Positions 40,270 to 49,696 of a stretch of DNA of 64,000 nucleotides are shown piece by piece. A program made the position numbers and the translations under genes. Where the stretch lies: contig NZ_JYNX01000013.1 in assembly GCF_001044255.1 (NCBI RefSeq), forward strand, positions 1 to 64,000, written 5' to 3'. The DNA comes from Mycolicibacterium chubuense. GTDB taxonomy: Bacteria > Actinomycetota > Actinomycetes > Mycobacteriales > Mycobacteriaceae. Below the pieces are notes generated by a model. The model was not told where the DNA came from and searched no databases. It was given only the letters and a program-made list of their open reading frames with translations. Every line of letters starts with the position of its first letter. Within the stretch, counting starts at the first letter, position 1.

Positions 40270-41216
40270 GCATCGACCGTCTCGATCAGCCACCGGAGTT
40301 GCTCGTTGACCTCGGACGGCCGTTCCAGGATCGCGCAGTGGCCCCCGGGCAGTTCCACGAAGCGCGCCAGGTTGGGCGCGGTGGCGGCGATGCGCCGCGA
40401 CGAAACTATCGGCAGCAGCCGGTCTTTCGCGCTGCCGATCACCATCGTGGGGACGGTCAGGTTCTTCAGGCCGATGTGCTGCGGGCCCAGGTGGTCGACC
40501 AGCACGCGTGCCCATCCCCCGCGCCCGGCAGCAGGCGTCGTGTGGAACAACTCGAACACGAAATCGACCACCGCGGCGTCGGCATCGCGGCCGACGGCGA
40601 TCATCTGGACGAACCGGCGGCTCGGCCGGTCGGCGGCGCGGACCAGCGGTGCGCCGCCGAACGTCCGCAGCACCGTGCCCGCCGCCCGGACGCGGGCCTC
40701 GGCCAGCGAGGCGGGCACCGGCAGCAGGTTGACGTGGCGCAGCAGATCACCGGTCGTCGTGTTGATCAGTGCCACCGCGGCGGCGCGCTGTGCGACCTGG
40801 TCCGGATGGCGTTCGGCCCAGGAGGTGATCGCGATGCCTCCCATCGAGTGCCCGGCGATGACGGCGCGCTCGCCGGGGGCGAGCGTCGCGTCGAGCACGG
40901 CGTCGAGGTCGGCGGCCAGATGGTCGAGGCTGTAACCGCCCCGGCCCGCCGGGACGCCGCTGCGACCGTGGCCGCGGTGGTCGAACGCGATCACGCGGTG
41001 GTGCCGGGCCAGGTCGGCGATCTGGTACGCCCACACCCGCAGCGCACAGGTGATGCCGTGGGCCAGCACCACCGGAGAGCCGTCCTCGGGACCGAACACC
41101 TCCGTGTGCAGGCGCACCCCGTCGCGGGAGCGCACGTCGACGACGCGGCCGTGGGCCAGGCTCTGCGCGGGCGCGAAGCCGGCGACGCGCCGTCGAACCC
41201 CACCACGTGTCGCCAT
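40245..41216 (-). CDS. Alpha/beta hydrolase (Rv3171c/hpx-like)
   Basis: A 323-residue alpha/beta-hydrolase-fold protein annotated in M. tuberculosis as non-heme haloperoxidase Hpx. The nucleophile elbow is GHSMGG, the acid probably lies in GSAKDRLLP, and the His in [19 protein letters not shown] holds the oxyanion region. The ATG is preceded by GAGGAG eight bases upstream; the longer open frame overlaps the divergent gene. Esterase or lactonase activity is more likely than haloperoxidation in vivo. Confidence 0.85.
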   Translation of the reverse strand: MATRGGVRRRVAGFAPAQSLAHGRVVDVRSRDGVRLHTEVFGPEDGSPVVLAHGITCALRVWAYQIADLARHHRVIAFDHRGHGRSGVPAGRGGYSLDHLAADLDAVLDATLAPGERAVIAGHSMGGIAITSWAERHPDQVAQRAAAVALINTTTGDLLRHVNLLPVPASLAEARVRAAGTVLRTFGGAPLVRAADRPSRRFVQMIAVGRDADAAVVDFVFELFHTTPAAGRGGWARVLVDHLGPQHIGLKNLTVPTMVIGSAKDRLLPIVSSRRIAATAPNLARFVELPGGHCAILERPSEVNEQLRWLIETVDAQERRVSS

Positions 41217-41316
41217 AGCCGCTTCTCCTCGGTTGCTGCGGTGCGCATGCGCATGTTGCCGGATTTCGTGACTGTACCGCCGCAGGGCGCGCGTACCGGT
41301 GCGGTTCAATGGTCGG

Positions 41317-42291
41317 ATGCGCGCGATACAGATTTCCAGCCTGGACGGGCCGCAGGCCGCCGAACTCGTCGAGATCGACGAACCGACCGCCGGCGACGAC
41401 ACCGTGCTCGTCGACGTGCACGCCGCGGGTGTCGCCTTTCCCGACGCGTTGCAGTCCCGTGGGCTCTACCAGTACAAGCCCGATCTGCCCTACAGCCCCG
41501 GCGCCGAGATCGCCGGTGTGGTGCGCAGCGCTCCCGCGGGCGCGCACGTGCAGCCGGGTGATCGGGTCGCCGGTCTCACGATGCTCTACGGGGCGATGGC
41601 CGAAGTCGTTGCGCTGCAACCGGAGAGACTGTTCAAACTGCCCGACTCGGTGTCGTTCGAAGCCGGTGCCGGCCTGTTGTTCAACGACCTGACGGTGCAC
41701 TTCGCGTTGCGGACGCGCGGACGGTTGAGCGACGGCGAGACGGTGCTGGTGCACGGGGCCGCGGGCGGGATCGGCACCTCGACGCTGCGCCTCGCTCCCG
41801 CCTTTGGCGCGGCACGCACGATCGCCGTGGTGAGCAGTGACGCCAAGGCCGAGGTGGCGCGCGCCGCCGGCGCGTCGGACGTCATCCCGGCTGACGGGTT
41901 CAAGGACGCGGTCAAGGAGCTGACCGGCGGGCGTGGCGTCGACATCGTGCTCGACCCGGTCGGCGGGGACCGCTTCACCGATTCGCTGCGCTCGCTGGCG
42001 CCTGGTGGCCGGCTGCTCGTGGTCGGGTTCACCGGCGGGGAGATCCCGACCGTGAAGGTCAACCGGCTGCTGCTCAACAACGTCGACGCCGTCGGGGTCG
42101 GCTGGGGAGCCTGGACGATGACGCACCCGGGCTATCTGGCCGAGCAGTGGGCAGAGCTCGAGCCGTTGCTGGCCTCCGGTGCGGTGCCCGCACCGCAACC
42201 CGAGGTGTACCCGCTCGAGCGCGCCGCGGAGGCGATCTCCTCGTTGGAGAACCGGACCGCGCGGGGCAAGGTGGTCGTGGCAGTCCGCTGA
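41317..42291 (+). CDS. NADPH:quinone oxidoreductase, medium-chain zinc-free type
   Basis: A 324-residue MDR-family reductase. VHGAAGGIGTSTLRLA is the NADP-binding loop and no zinc-ligand cysteines are present, as in quinone oxidoreductases. The ATG at 41317 gives the normal MRAIQI start; a GTG six codons upstream is less likely. Divergent from the hydrolase with 100 bp between. It probably reduces quinones or alpha,beta-unsaturated carbonyls. Confidence 0.87.
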   Translation: MRAIQISSLDGPQAAELVEIDEPTAGDDTVLVDVHAAGVAFPDALQSRGLYQYKPDLPYSPGAEIAGVVRSAPAGAHVQPGDRVAGLTMLYGAMAEVVALQPERLFKLPDSVSFEAGAGLLFNDLTVHFALRTRGRLSDGETVLVHGAAGGIGTSTLRLAPAFGAARTIAVVSSDAKAEVARAAGASDVIPADGFKDAVKELTGGRGVDIVLDPVGGDRFTDSLRSLAPGGRLLVVGFTGGEIPTVKVNRLLLNNVDAVGVGWGAWTMTHPGYLAEQWAELEPLLASGAVPAPQPEVYPLERAAEAISSLENRTARGKVVVAVR

Positions 42292-42302
42292 CCGGCCATG
42301 TC

Positions 42303-45116
42303 ATGCGGACTTTGCGCGCTTCTTTGCCCGCTGCGATAGTGGAGGGCGTGGCGCCCGCTCCCGCAGGATCCTTCGACGATCCGCTGGTTGCTGGATTCCT
42401 CGATTCCGCATCATCGCGGCCCACCGGGCTGATCATCGAGGGCGAGGCCGGCATCGGCAAGACCACGCTGTGGTTGTCGCTGGTCGACCGGGCGCGGGCC
42501 GACGGCTTCACGGTGCTCGGTGCACGGGCCGGGCAGGCCGAGTCGGTGATGGCGTTCGCCGCGCTGGCCGACCTGCTCGCCGACGTCGAGGCCGAGGCGT
42601 TCGCGGGGCTGCCGGCACTGCAGCGACTCGCCCTGGACAGGGTGCTGCTGCGGGCGGGCGCCGAGGGGCCAGCCACCGATCACCGGGTGGTGGCCGCGGG
42701 TTTCGTCGCCGTCCTGCATGCGCTCGGCGACGCCTCGCCGGTGCTCGTCGCCGTCGACGACGTGCAATGGCTGGACACGTCGAGCCGCACCGTCATCGAG
42801 TTCGCGGTGCGCAGATTGCGCGGCCGGTTCGGTGTGCTCCTGAGCGAGAGGTGCCGCCCCGGTGAGGGAGCGGCGGCCGGCTGGGTGACGCTGGGCAGGC
42901 CCGACGGCGTCGACCGGATCGCGGTGCGCCCCCTGGACACCGGCGCGCTGCACACGATGATCTCGGAGCGCCTGGGCCGCAGCTTCTCCCGTCCCACGGT
43001 ATTGCGCATCGCCGAGATCTCGGGCGGCAACCCGTTCTTCGCCCTCGAACTCGCGCGCGCGATCGGCGAGGGCGAGAAGCAGGGGCGAGCCGTCACCGAG
43101 CAGGCGCTGCCTCCGACTCTGACCGAGGTGGTCCGCACCCGGATCGGCCGGCTCGACGACGATGCCCGCGCGCTCCTGCTGGCCGCGGCCTGCGTGGCCG
43201 ACCCGTCCGTGGAACTGCTGGCCCAGGCCACCGGGGTGAGCCGAGAGGAGGTGGCCACCCGCGTCGAGCAGGCCGAAACGGCCGGCATCCTGACCTTGCA
43301 GGGAAACCGGGTGCGGTTCGCCCATCCCCTCTTGGCCAGCGGTGTCTACGCCGACGCCGGGGCGCCGGCGCGCCGCGCGATGCACCGCAGGCTGGCAGCG
43401 CTGGAGACCCTGCCCGAGCTGAAGGCCCGGCATCTGGCGCTGGCGTCGGCGACCGGAGACGACGAGATCTTCGCCGCGCTCGACACCGCGGCCAACTCGG
43501 CCCGGGCCCGCGGCGCACCGGCGGCCGCAGCCGAATTGGTGGACCTGGCCATCGGTTTGGGCGGCGACACCACGGCGCGGCGGCTCACGTCGGCGGAGAA
43601 CCACTTCCTGGCCGGCAACACCGCCCGGGCGGGCGAGGTGCTGGGCACCGTCGACGCGGTCGAGCCCGCGATCATGCGCGCCCTGGCGGCGAGCCTGCTC
43701 GCCACGGTCCTGATGTACCAGAACGAGCACGAGCAGGCGGTGGAACTGCTGCGCCGCGCCGTCGACGACGCCGTCGGTAACATACCGGTCCTGGTGCAGG
43801 TGTTGCTGCGATTGTCGTTCGCGCTCAACAGCATCGGCGAGCCCGACGATGCGACCCGGCACGCGCGTGACGCCGTGAAGTTCGCCGACGAGTTGGGGGT
43901 GCCGGCTGTCACCAGCGCTGCGCTGGCCTGGTGGGTGTACCTCAACTTCCAGCGCGGGCGGGGCCTCGACGCACAGGCGCTGCGGCGCGCCCTGGAGTTC
44001 CATGACAGCGCATTCGACGTCCCGATCATCTTCCGCGCCCCTCTGGTCCACGCGCTGACGTTGTCCTGGACGGGCCGCCTGGCGCAGGCACACGAACAGC
44101 TGACGGCGCTGCGCGAGGTGTGCGCCGAGCGCGGCGCCGAGAGCGACATGATGGCGATCGCCGGTTTCCTTGCGATGAACCACATCTGGTGCGGGCAGTT
44201 CGATGAGGCCGCCATCCGCGCCGCCGAGGCCGTCGAGCGCGCCGAGCAACTCGGCGGCGACGACGTGTTGATCATCCCGATGACCGTGCGTGCTGTGGCC
44301 GCAGCGTTCGCCGGCCGCGTGGAGGAAGCCCGCAAGGACGCCGACTGGGTGCTCGCCGCGACGAAGAGTCGCAGCGCTTCCCACATCGCCGACTGGCCCG
44401 GCATGACGTTGTGTTTCCTGGAGGAATCGCTCGGCAATCACCGCGAGGCTCTGGCCGCACTGAACCCGTCGTTCCTGTCCGGCCCGTCGCTGGCCACCGA
44501 GATCATGTACGCGTGGCACCTACCGGACGCGGTCGAGGCGATGGCCGCGGTCGGCCGATTCGACGACGCCGACGCACTGACCGGCCGGCTGGAGCGTGAC
44601 GGCGCAGAGCACGACCGCGCCTGGATGAAAGCCGTCGGAGCGCGGTGCCGGGCCATTCTTCAGGCCGCCACCGGCGACGTCGCCGGCGCCGAGCGGACCG
44701 CGCATCGGGCGATGACCGAGCACTCCCGGCTTCCGATGCCGTTCGAACGGGCCCGGACCCAGCTCGTGGTCGGCCAGCTGCAGCGCCGGCTGCGCCAGAA
44801 GCAGTCCGCAGCTGCCCATTTCACCGAGGCATTGCAGACCTTCGAACGGCTCGGTGTCCCGCTGTGGGCACAACGTGCGCGGGCCGAACTCTCGCGCACC
44901 GTGGTGATACCGAGCGACGATCTGACCGCGCTGACACCCTCCGAGCGGCGCGTTGCCGAGATGGCCGCCACCGGAGCGACGAACAAGCACATCGCGGCGG
45001 CGATGTTCATCAGCGCCAAGACCGTCGAGCACAACCTCACCCGGGTCTACCGCAAACTGGGGATCAGCTCGCGCACGGAACTGGGCAGGCGGATGGACCG
45101 GCCGGCAGACGGTTAG
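42303..45116 (+). CDS. Large LuxR-family ATPase regulator (STAND/LAL type)
   Basis: A ~937-residue regulator. Walker A GEAGIGKTT (Lys53) and Walker B VLVAVDDVQWLD (about 140-151) define an AAA/STAND ATPase. The middle is a long helical repeat region, and residues ~870-930 form a LuxR helix-turn-helix (TNKHIAAAMFISAKTVEHNL). The N-terminus is uncertain: the ATG at 42303 has no clear ribosome site and GTG codons at 42341 and 42350 are alternatives. It follows the quinone reductase by 11 bp. Likely ligand-triggered activator of nearby dehydrogenase genes; inducer unknown. Confidence 0.85.
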   Translation: MRTLRASLPAAIVEGVAPAPAGSFDDPLVAGFLDSASSRPTGLIIEGEAGIGKTTLWLSLVDRARADGFTVLGARAGQAESVMAFAALADLLADVEAEAFAGLPALQRLALDRVLLRAGAEGPATDHRVVAAGFVAVLHALGDASPVLVAVDDVQWLDTSSRTVIEFAVRRLRGRFGVLLSERCRPGEGAAAGWVTLGRPDGVDRIAVRPLDTGALHTMISERLGRSFSRPTVLRIAEISGGNPFFALELARAIGEGEKQGRAVTEQALPPTLTEVVRTRIGRLDDDARALLLAAACVADPSVELLAQATGVSREEVATRVEQAETAGILTLQGNRVRFAHPLLASGVYADAGAPARRAMHRRLAALETLPELKARHLALASATGDDEIFAALDTAANSARARGAPAAAAELVDLAIGLGGDTTARRLTSAENHFLAGNTARAGEVLGTVDAVEPAIMRALAASLLATVLMYQNEHEQAVELLRRAVDDAVGNIPVLVQVLLRLSFALNSIGEPDDATRHARDAVKFADELGVPAVTSAALAWWVYLNFQRGRGLDAQALRRALEFHDSAFDVPIIFRAPLVHALTLSWTGRLAQAHEQLTALREVCAERGAESDMMAIAGFLAMNHIWCGQFDEAAIRAAEAVERAEQLGGDDVLIIPMTVRAVAAAFAGRVEEARKDADWVLAATKSRSASHIADWPGMTLCFLEESLGNHREALAALNPSFLSGPSLATEIMYAWHLPDAVEAMAAVGRFDDADALTGRLERDGAEHDRAWMKAVGARCRAILQAATGDVAGAERTAHRAMTEHSRLPMPFERARTQLVVGQLQRRLRQKQSAAAHFTEALQTFERLGVPLWAQRARAELSRTVVIPSDDLTALTPSERRVAEMAATGATNKHIAAAMFISAKTVEHNLTRVYRKLGISSRTELGRRMDRPADG

Positions 45117-45895
45117 GTGATCCAGTCCGGTTGCGCGGCGACGTCGACGGCGGCGAAATCCTTGTGCGCGAGGCCGGCGATCGTCCCACCGTCCACGACG
45201 AATTCCGCGCCGGTGGAATAGCTCGATTCGTCGCTGGCCAGGTACACCACCAGGTTGCTCACCTCCCGAGGCTGGGCGATGCGGCCCAGCGCCGTGGTGA
45301 AGATGTCCTCCGGAACCCAGTCGGCCATCGGCGTTTTCACCAACCCCGGGTGCACGGAATTCACCCGGATCCCGAACGGGCCCAACTCCAGGGCGGTCGA
45401 CTTCGTCAGGCCACGGACCGCGAACTTGGTCGCGGTGTAACCGTGACAGGCCACGGTGCCCGCCATGCCTTCGATGGAGGAGATGTTGACGATCGATCCC
45501 CGCCCCGCGGCCTTCATCGGGCCTGCCACAGCACGGATCCCGAGGAACACTCCCGTCAGGTTGATGTCGAGGATGCGGTGCCATTCCGCGAGGTCGTAGT
45601 CCTCGATCGTGCCGATGTTGAGGATGCCGGCGTTGTTGACCAGGACATCGAGCGTCCCGAAATCCTCCACCGCGGTGGCGACGGCGGACCGCCAATCCTC
45701 CGGTCTGGTGACGTCGAGGTGGACGAAGCGGGCGTCGCCGCCCAATTCTGCGGCAACGCGCTCGCCCTCGGCGTCGAGGATGTCACCGCACACCACCTTG
45801 GCGCCGTGCGCCACCATCTCTTTCGCATGCGAGGCGCCCATCCCGCGCGCCGCGCCGCTGATGAGAGCGACCTTGCCGGCCAACCGTGCTGTCAT
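45113..45895 (-). CDS. Short-chain dehydrogenase (hydroxysteroid-dehydrogenase-like, FabG3 type)
   Basis: A 260-residue classical SDR. Cofactor motif SGAARGMGASHA, NNAG, and catalytic SSIEG...YTATK are present. Length and several segments recall mycobacterial FabG3/Rv2002 (3-alpha/20-beta-hydroxysteroid dehydrogenase). The ATG is chosen because AGGAGG lies five bases upstream. Its stop overlaps the stop of the convergent LuxR gene by three bases. Steroid or other secondary alcohols are possible substrates. Confidence 0.87.
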   Translation of the reverse strand: MTARLAGKVALISGAARGMGASHAKEMVAHGAKVVCGDILDAEGERVAAELGGDARFVHLDVTRPEDWRSAVATAVEDFGTLDVLVNNAGILNIGTIEDYDLAEWHRILDINLTGVFLGIRAVAGPMKAAGRGSIVNISSIEGMAGTVACHGYTATKFAVRGLTKSTALELGPFGIRVNSVHPGLVKTPMADWVPEDIFTTALGRIAQPREVSNLVVYLASDESSYSTGAEFVVDGGTIAGLAHKDFAAVDVAAQPDWIT

Positions 45896-46053
45896 GGTTC
45901 CTCCTGCGTCGGCGCCGGTGACGGGCGGCGTGGCCACACCATACAGATCACGCCGGGTGGATGGTCCGTGTTCCCGCGGTGTCGACGCGATCTGCCGAGC
46001 GCGCGTGTCCGCACGTCCGTGCGACGAATCACCACGTCGGCCATACTGTGCCG

Positions 46054-46848
46054 ATGAACGGGCTTGTGGGCAAAGGGGTTCTGGTGACGGGCGCGGCCTC
46101 GGGCATCGGAGCGGCCACGGTGCGGCGCCTGACCGCCGAGGGGGCGACGGTCGTGGGCATGGACCTGGCCCCCGACGCGCCGGACCTCCCGGATGCGGTC
46201 ACCTATCTGCGCGGGGACGTGCTCGACGGTGCGGTCGTGCGCGCGGCCGTGCACCGTGTGGTCGATCAGACCGGGCGACTCGATGGCGTGGTGCATTCGG
46301 CCGGCGTCGGAGGAGGCGGTCCGATACACCTGCTGCCCGACGAGGAGTGGGACCGGGTCGTCGACGTCAATCTCAAAGGGACCTTCGTGGTGATGCGCGC
46401 GGCGCTCACGCAGATGACGACGCAGGACCGGGTGGATGGCGAGCGCGGCGCGATCGTGACCCTGTCGAGCGTCGAGGGCATCGAGGGCACCGCGGGAGGA
46501 AGCGCCTACAACGCCTCCAAGGGCGGCGTCATCCTGCTGACCAAGAACGCGGCGATCGACTACGGGCCCAGCGGAATCCGCGTCAACGCGATCTGCCCCG
46601 GCTTCATCCGGACGCCGCTGTTCGAGTCGGTGATGGGGATCGAGGGCATGGCGGGTCCCCGTGAGGAACTGCGCCACGAGCACGCGTTGCGGCGTTTCGG
46701 CCGCCCCGAGGAGGTCGCCGCCGTGGCGGCATTCCTGGTGTCGCCGGACGCGGCATTCGTCAGCGGTCAGGCCATCGCCGTGGACGGCGGCTACACCGCC
46801 GGCCGGGATCATCACGTCACCGACCTGATGGGCCTCGGCGAGCAGTGA
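46054..46848 (+). CDS. Short-chain dehydrogenase/reductase
   Basis: A 264-residue SDR with TGAASGIGAATV, the HSAGVGG variant of NNAG, and SAYNASK active site. The substrate is unknown. A TACTGT (-10-like, 46044-46049) lies so close to the ATG at 46054 that the transcript could be leaderless or start almost at the codon; a GTG at 46048 is an alternative start. Divergent from the other SDR with 158 bp between. Confidence 0.84.
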   Translation: MNGLVGKGVLVTGAASGIGAATVRRLTAEGATVVGMDLAPDAPDLPDAVTYLRGDVLDGAVVRAAVHRVVDQTGRLDGVVHSAGVGGGGPIHLLPDEEWDRVVDVNLKGTFVVMRAALTQMTTQDRVDGERGAIVTLSSVEGIEGTAGGSAYNASKGGVILLTKNAAIDYGPSGIRVNAICPGFIRTPLFESVMGIEGMAGPREELRHEHALRRFGRPEEVAAVAAFLVSPDAAFVSGQAIAVDGGYTAGRDHHVTDLMGLGEQ

Positions 46849-46858
46849 GGTCAGCCGG

Positions 46859-47212
46859 TCACCACACGACGGCGATGGCTGCTGCCGCCAAGGCCAGCAC
46901 CCCCACCGCGGCGAACAGCGGACGCGGCACCGGATGGCCCGTGCGCCGTTGGCGCGCGTTCCCCATGCCCAGTACGCCTCCGAGCACGATCAGGATGACC
47001 AGCTTGACGCCGATCTTCGGGTAGTTCAGGTCGATTCCGGCCGGCCACGGTGCCGCCAGCGCGAGGCCTGTGAGGAGCGAGACGAGCAGGCCGTAGTCCA
47101 TCACGCGCGTCGTGGTGAACCTGCGCGCGGCCGCCTCGGCGACCCATGCTCCGAAGGTGACCGCGAACCCGACGAGGTGCAGCAAGACAACTACGGAACG
47201 TAGTACTTCCAT
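46859..47212 (-). CDS. Small four-helix membrane protein, unknown function
   Basis: A 117-residue protein with four predicted membrane helices (about 5-25, 38-56, 66-84, 97-115). There is a conserved-looking His12 in the first helix and short basic loops. No family could be assigned with confidence; it somewhat resembles small CopD/DUF-type integral membrane proteins of actinobacteria. No strong ribosome site. It is 35 bp from the upstream small secreted protein on the same strand. Confidence 0.65.
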   Translation of the reverse strand: MEVLRSVVVLLHLVGFAVTFGAWVAEAAARRFTTTRVMDYGLLVSLLTGLALAAPWPAGIDLNYPKIGVKLVILIVLGGVLGMGNARQRRTGHPVPRPLFAAVGVLALAAAAIAVVW

Positions 47213-47247
47213 GCCGTGAATCTACAACAGCGGGCACCGGCGCCGCT

Positions 47248-47493
47248 CTACGCCGCCGGCGGCGGCGGCCCGGGCACCAGATAGCAGTTCGTTCCGCCGA
47301 TGCCCAACACGTAGACCGTGTCGCAACGGGTGAAGCTGCCATCGGGCCCCGGCCCGGAATCGCAGCGGCCGCCCCCGTTGCCCCAGACCTCGAAGTTGCC
47401 GCACGGCGGTTGCGCCGATGCCGGCCCGGCGCTGACGAGGCCCGCGCCGAGAAGTGCCGCCGCGGCACCTGCTGCGAGCCAGAGCTTCTTCAT
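47248..47493 (-). CDS. Small secreted cysteine-containing protein
   Basis: An 81-residue precursor with a classical Sec signal: MKKLW, a hydrophobic core to about residue 22, and a likely cut after ASA near residue 28. The mature part has four cysteines, probably two disulfides, and a Pro-rich end (PGPPPPAA). GGAGGA precedes the ATG; a longer frame upstream is Cys/Arg rich without family features. Function unknown; similar small exported proteins are common in mycobacteria. Confidence 0.75.
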   Translation of the reverse strand: MKKLWLAAGAAAALLGAGLVSAGPASAQPPCGNFEVWGNGGGRCDSGPGPDGSFTRCDTVYVLGIGGTNCYLVPGPPPPAA

Positions 47494-47694
47494 GACTGTC
47501 CTCCTCCCTGCGCACCGCGCCGCAACGCAGCTGCACCGGAGGCCTGACCCCACGCACCCCTTCCTCCGGCGCATGCACCTTCGATTGTGCGCCCGACAGC
47601 GAGGTGGCCGCAGGCGATTTCCGTCCCGCTTTCGACCCGGCGGTGCAGGTCAGCGCCGGTGCCCGCGGCGTCGGCACCCAGTGCGGTCAATCCG
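47494..47694. other. Intergenic region with no gene seen
   Basis: About 200 bp between the secreted-protein gene and the promoter of the monooxygenase. Only the ribosome site of the secreted protein and GC-rich sequence were noticed; no coding signal or hairpin stands out. Confidence 0.5.
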
Positions 47695-47724
47695 TTGCGC
47701 GCTCACCCGTCGCGCAGATACGCT
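47695..47724 (+). promoter_or_regulatory. Candidate promoter of the HapE-like monooxygenase
   Basis: TTGCGC (47695-47700) and TACGCT (47719-47724, TANNNT) are 18 bases apart, directly followed by a perfect palindrome over the expected transcription start and 34 bases before the GTG start codon. Confidence 0.45.
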
Positions 47725-47738
47725 ACGCAACGTTGCGT
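47725..47738. promoter_or_regulatory. Perfect 14-bp palindrome, operator candidate
   Basis: ACGCAACGTTGCGT is an exact inverted repeat lying between the candidate -10 box and the ribosome site (AGAGGAG) of the monooxygenase. Its position suits a TetR-type repressor; no such regulator gene is adjacent. Confidence 0.5.
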
Positions 47739-47757
47739 TATGGCGAGAGGAGTACCG

Positions 47758-49695
47758 GTGACGCGGACGTTCCACGCAGGCCGGCGATTCGACACGCCCA
47801 CCGACGAGATCGCGGCCGCGCTGGCCGACGTCAGCATCCCGACTCTGCTGCTGTCCCTGGTCCATCTCACCGGTGATCCCCGGTTCATTCGCGAGTTCTC
47901 CCAGGCCGGTCTGTTCCTCAACGAGGTGCAGGGCTTCATGAGCGACGACGACAAGGCCCGTGCACGCGCCGCGGCCCTGCCCGTCATCGCCGATTACCGG
48001 GATCGCGGTTGCCCGCCCCTGGCGCCGCTGCCGCCCGACCTGGTCAAAGAGATGCTGGATTGGGCGGCGTGCGAATCGGTCGACGACGCCAACCTGCCGC
48101 TGGTGCTCGAAGAACTCGACCTCGAGGGCGTCGACCCGCGCCGCCCCGCCGCCCTCGATCCCGCTCGCGCTCAGGCGTTCCGGGTCATCGTGATCGGCTG
48201 CGGTGAAGCGGGCATCCTCGCCGGAATCCGCCTCGCCCAGGCCGGGATCGCCTTCGAGATCATCGAGAAGAACGCGGGTCCCGGTGGAACGTGGTGGGAG
48301 AACACCTATCCCGGCGCGCGGGTGGACGTCGCCAATCACCTGTACTGCTACAGCTTCGAGCCGAGTAATCACTGGGAGCACTTCTTCGCCGAGCAGCCGG
48401 AACTGGCCGCCTATTTCGGCGCTGTGATGGACCGCCACGGTCTGCGCCCCCACGTCCGGTGGAACACCGAGGTGCTGGGCGCGCACTGGGACGACGACAG
48501 CGCCACCTGGCGGGTGCAGGTGCGCACCCCCGACGGCATGCAGACCCTGACCGCCGACGCGGTGATCACCGCCGTCGGGCAGCTCAACCGGCCCGCCCTA
48601 CCCGATCTACCGGGCCGGGACACGTTCGCCGGACCGGCTTTTCACTCCGCGCGGTGGGATCACACGGTCGATCTCACCGGCAAGCGGGTGGCGTTGATCG
48701 GCGCGGGCGCGAGCGGTTTCCAGATCGCTCCGGCGATCGCCGAGCGCGTCGCCCACCTGGAGGTGTTCCAGCGCACCGCACAGTGGATGTTCCCCAATCC
48801 CATGTACCACGAGCGGGTGCCCGCCGGCGTGCGCTGGGCGATGGAGAACCTGCCGTATTACGCCCGCTGGTACCGGTTCCTGCTGCTGTGGCCGGGCGCC
48901 GACAAGGGCCTCGACGCCGCCCGCGTGGACCCCGGATACGCCGACCAGGGTCACGCCGTCAGTGAGGTCAACGCACTGGCGCGCATGATGTTCACCGACT
49001 GGATCACCACGCAGGTCGGTGACGACGAGGACCTGCTGGCCCGGGTTCTGCCCGACTACCCGGCCACCGGTAAACGCACGCTGCAGGACAACGGCAGCTG
49101 GCTGGCGACCCTGAAGCGGGCGAACGTGACGCTGAGGCGGACGCCGCTGCAACGGGTGGTCCCCGAAGGGGTGGTCACCGTTGACGGCGTCATCCACGAC
49201 GCGGATGTGCTCGTGTACGCGACCGGTTTCCACGCCACTGACCTGCTGATGCCGATGACGGTGACCGGGCGCGGTGGGGCCGATCTGCACGACGAATGGG
49301 GCCGACGGCCCTTCGCGTACCTCGGCATCACCGTGCCGAAGTTCCCGAACTTCTTCATGATGTACGGCCCCGGAACGCATCTCGCGCACGGCGGCAGCCT
49401 GATCATGCACTCGGAGTTGCAGATGCGCTACATCAACGCCTGCCTCGCCCACCTGATCGACACGGGCGCCCGATCCATGGAGCCCCTGGCCGAGCCGACC
49501 GGCGAGTGGCACCGACGCACCCAGGAACGGATCACCGCGACGGTGTGGGCGCACCCGGCCATCGAGCACTCGTACTTCAAGAACGCCGACGGCGAGATCC
49601 ACACCGTCAGCCCGTGGCGGCTCTGCGAGTACCGCGCGGCACTGGCCGATCCCGACTTCACGCAGTTCCGCGTCGACGCCGACGGGACCGCCTGA
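47758..49695 (+). CDS. Baeyer-Villiger monooxygenase with N-terminal extension (HapE-like)
   Basis: A 645-residue flavin monooxygenase. An extra ~140-residue N-terminal helical region precedes the FAD motif VIGCGEAG (residues 145-152), as in 4-hydroxyacetophenone monooxygenase. The fingerprint FAGPAFHSARWD (about residue 290) is exact, and the NADPH motif LIGAGASG follows. It would insert oxygen beside a ketone to give an ester or lactone. The GTG at 47758 is chosen for the AGAGGAG upstream; an ATG six codons earlier is the alternative. It is followed after one base by an alcohol dehydrogenase. Confidence 0.88.
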   Translation: MTRTFHAGRRFDTPTDEIAAALADVSIPTLLLSLVHLTGDPRFIREFSQAGLFLNEVQGFMSDDDKARARAAALPVIADYRDRGCPPLAPLPPDLVKEMLDWAACESVDDANLPLVLEELDLEGVDPRRPAALDPARAQAFRVIVIGCGEAGILAGIRLAQAGIAFEIIEKNAGPGGTWWENTYPGARVDVANHLYCYSFEPSNHWEHFFAEQPELAAYFGAVMDRHGLRPHVRWNTEVLGAHWDDDSATWRVQVRTPDGMQTLTADAVITAVGQLNRPALPDLPGRDTFAGPAFHSARWDHTVDLTGKRVALIGAGASGFQIAPAIAERVAHLEVFQRTAQWMFPNPMYHERVPAGVRWAMENLPYYARWYRFLLLWPGADKGLDAARVDPGYADQGHAVSEVNALARMMFTDWITTQVGDDEDLLARVLPDYPATGKRTLQDNGSWLATLKRANVTLRRTPLQRVVPEGVVTVDGVIHDADVLVYATGFHATDLLMPMTVTGRGGADLHDEWGRRPFAYLGITVPKFPNFFMMYGPGTHLAHGGSLIMHSELQMRYINACLAHLIDTGARSMEPLAEPTGEWHRRTQERITATVWAHPAIEHSYFKNADGEIHTVSPWRLCEYRAALADPDFTQFRVDADGTA

Positions 49696-49696
49696 C

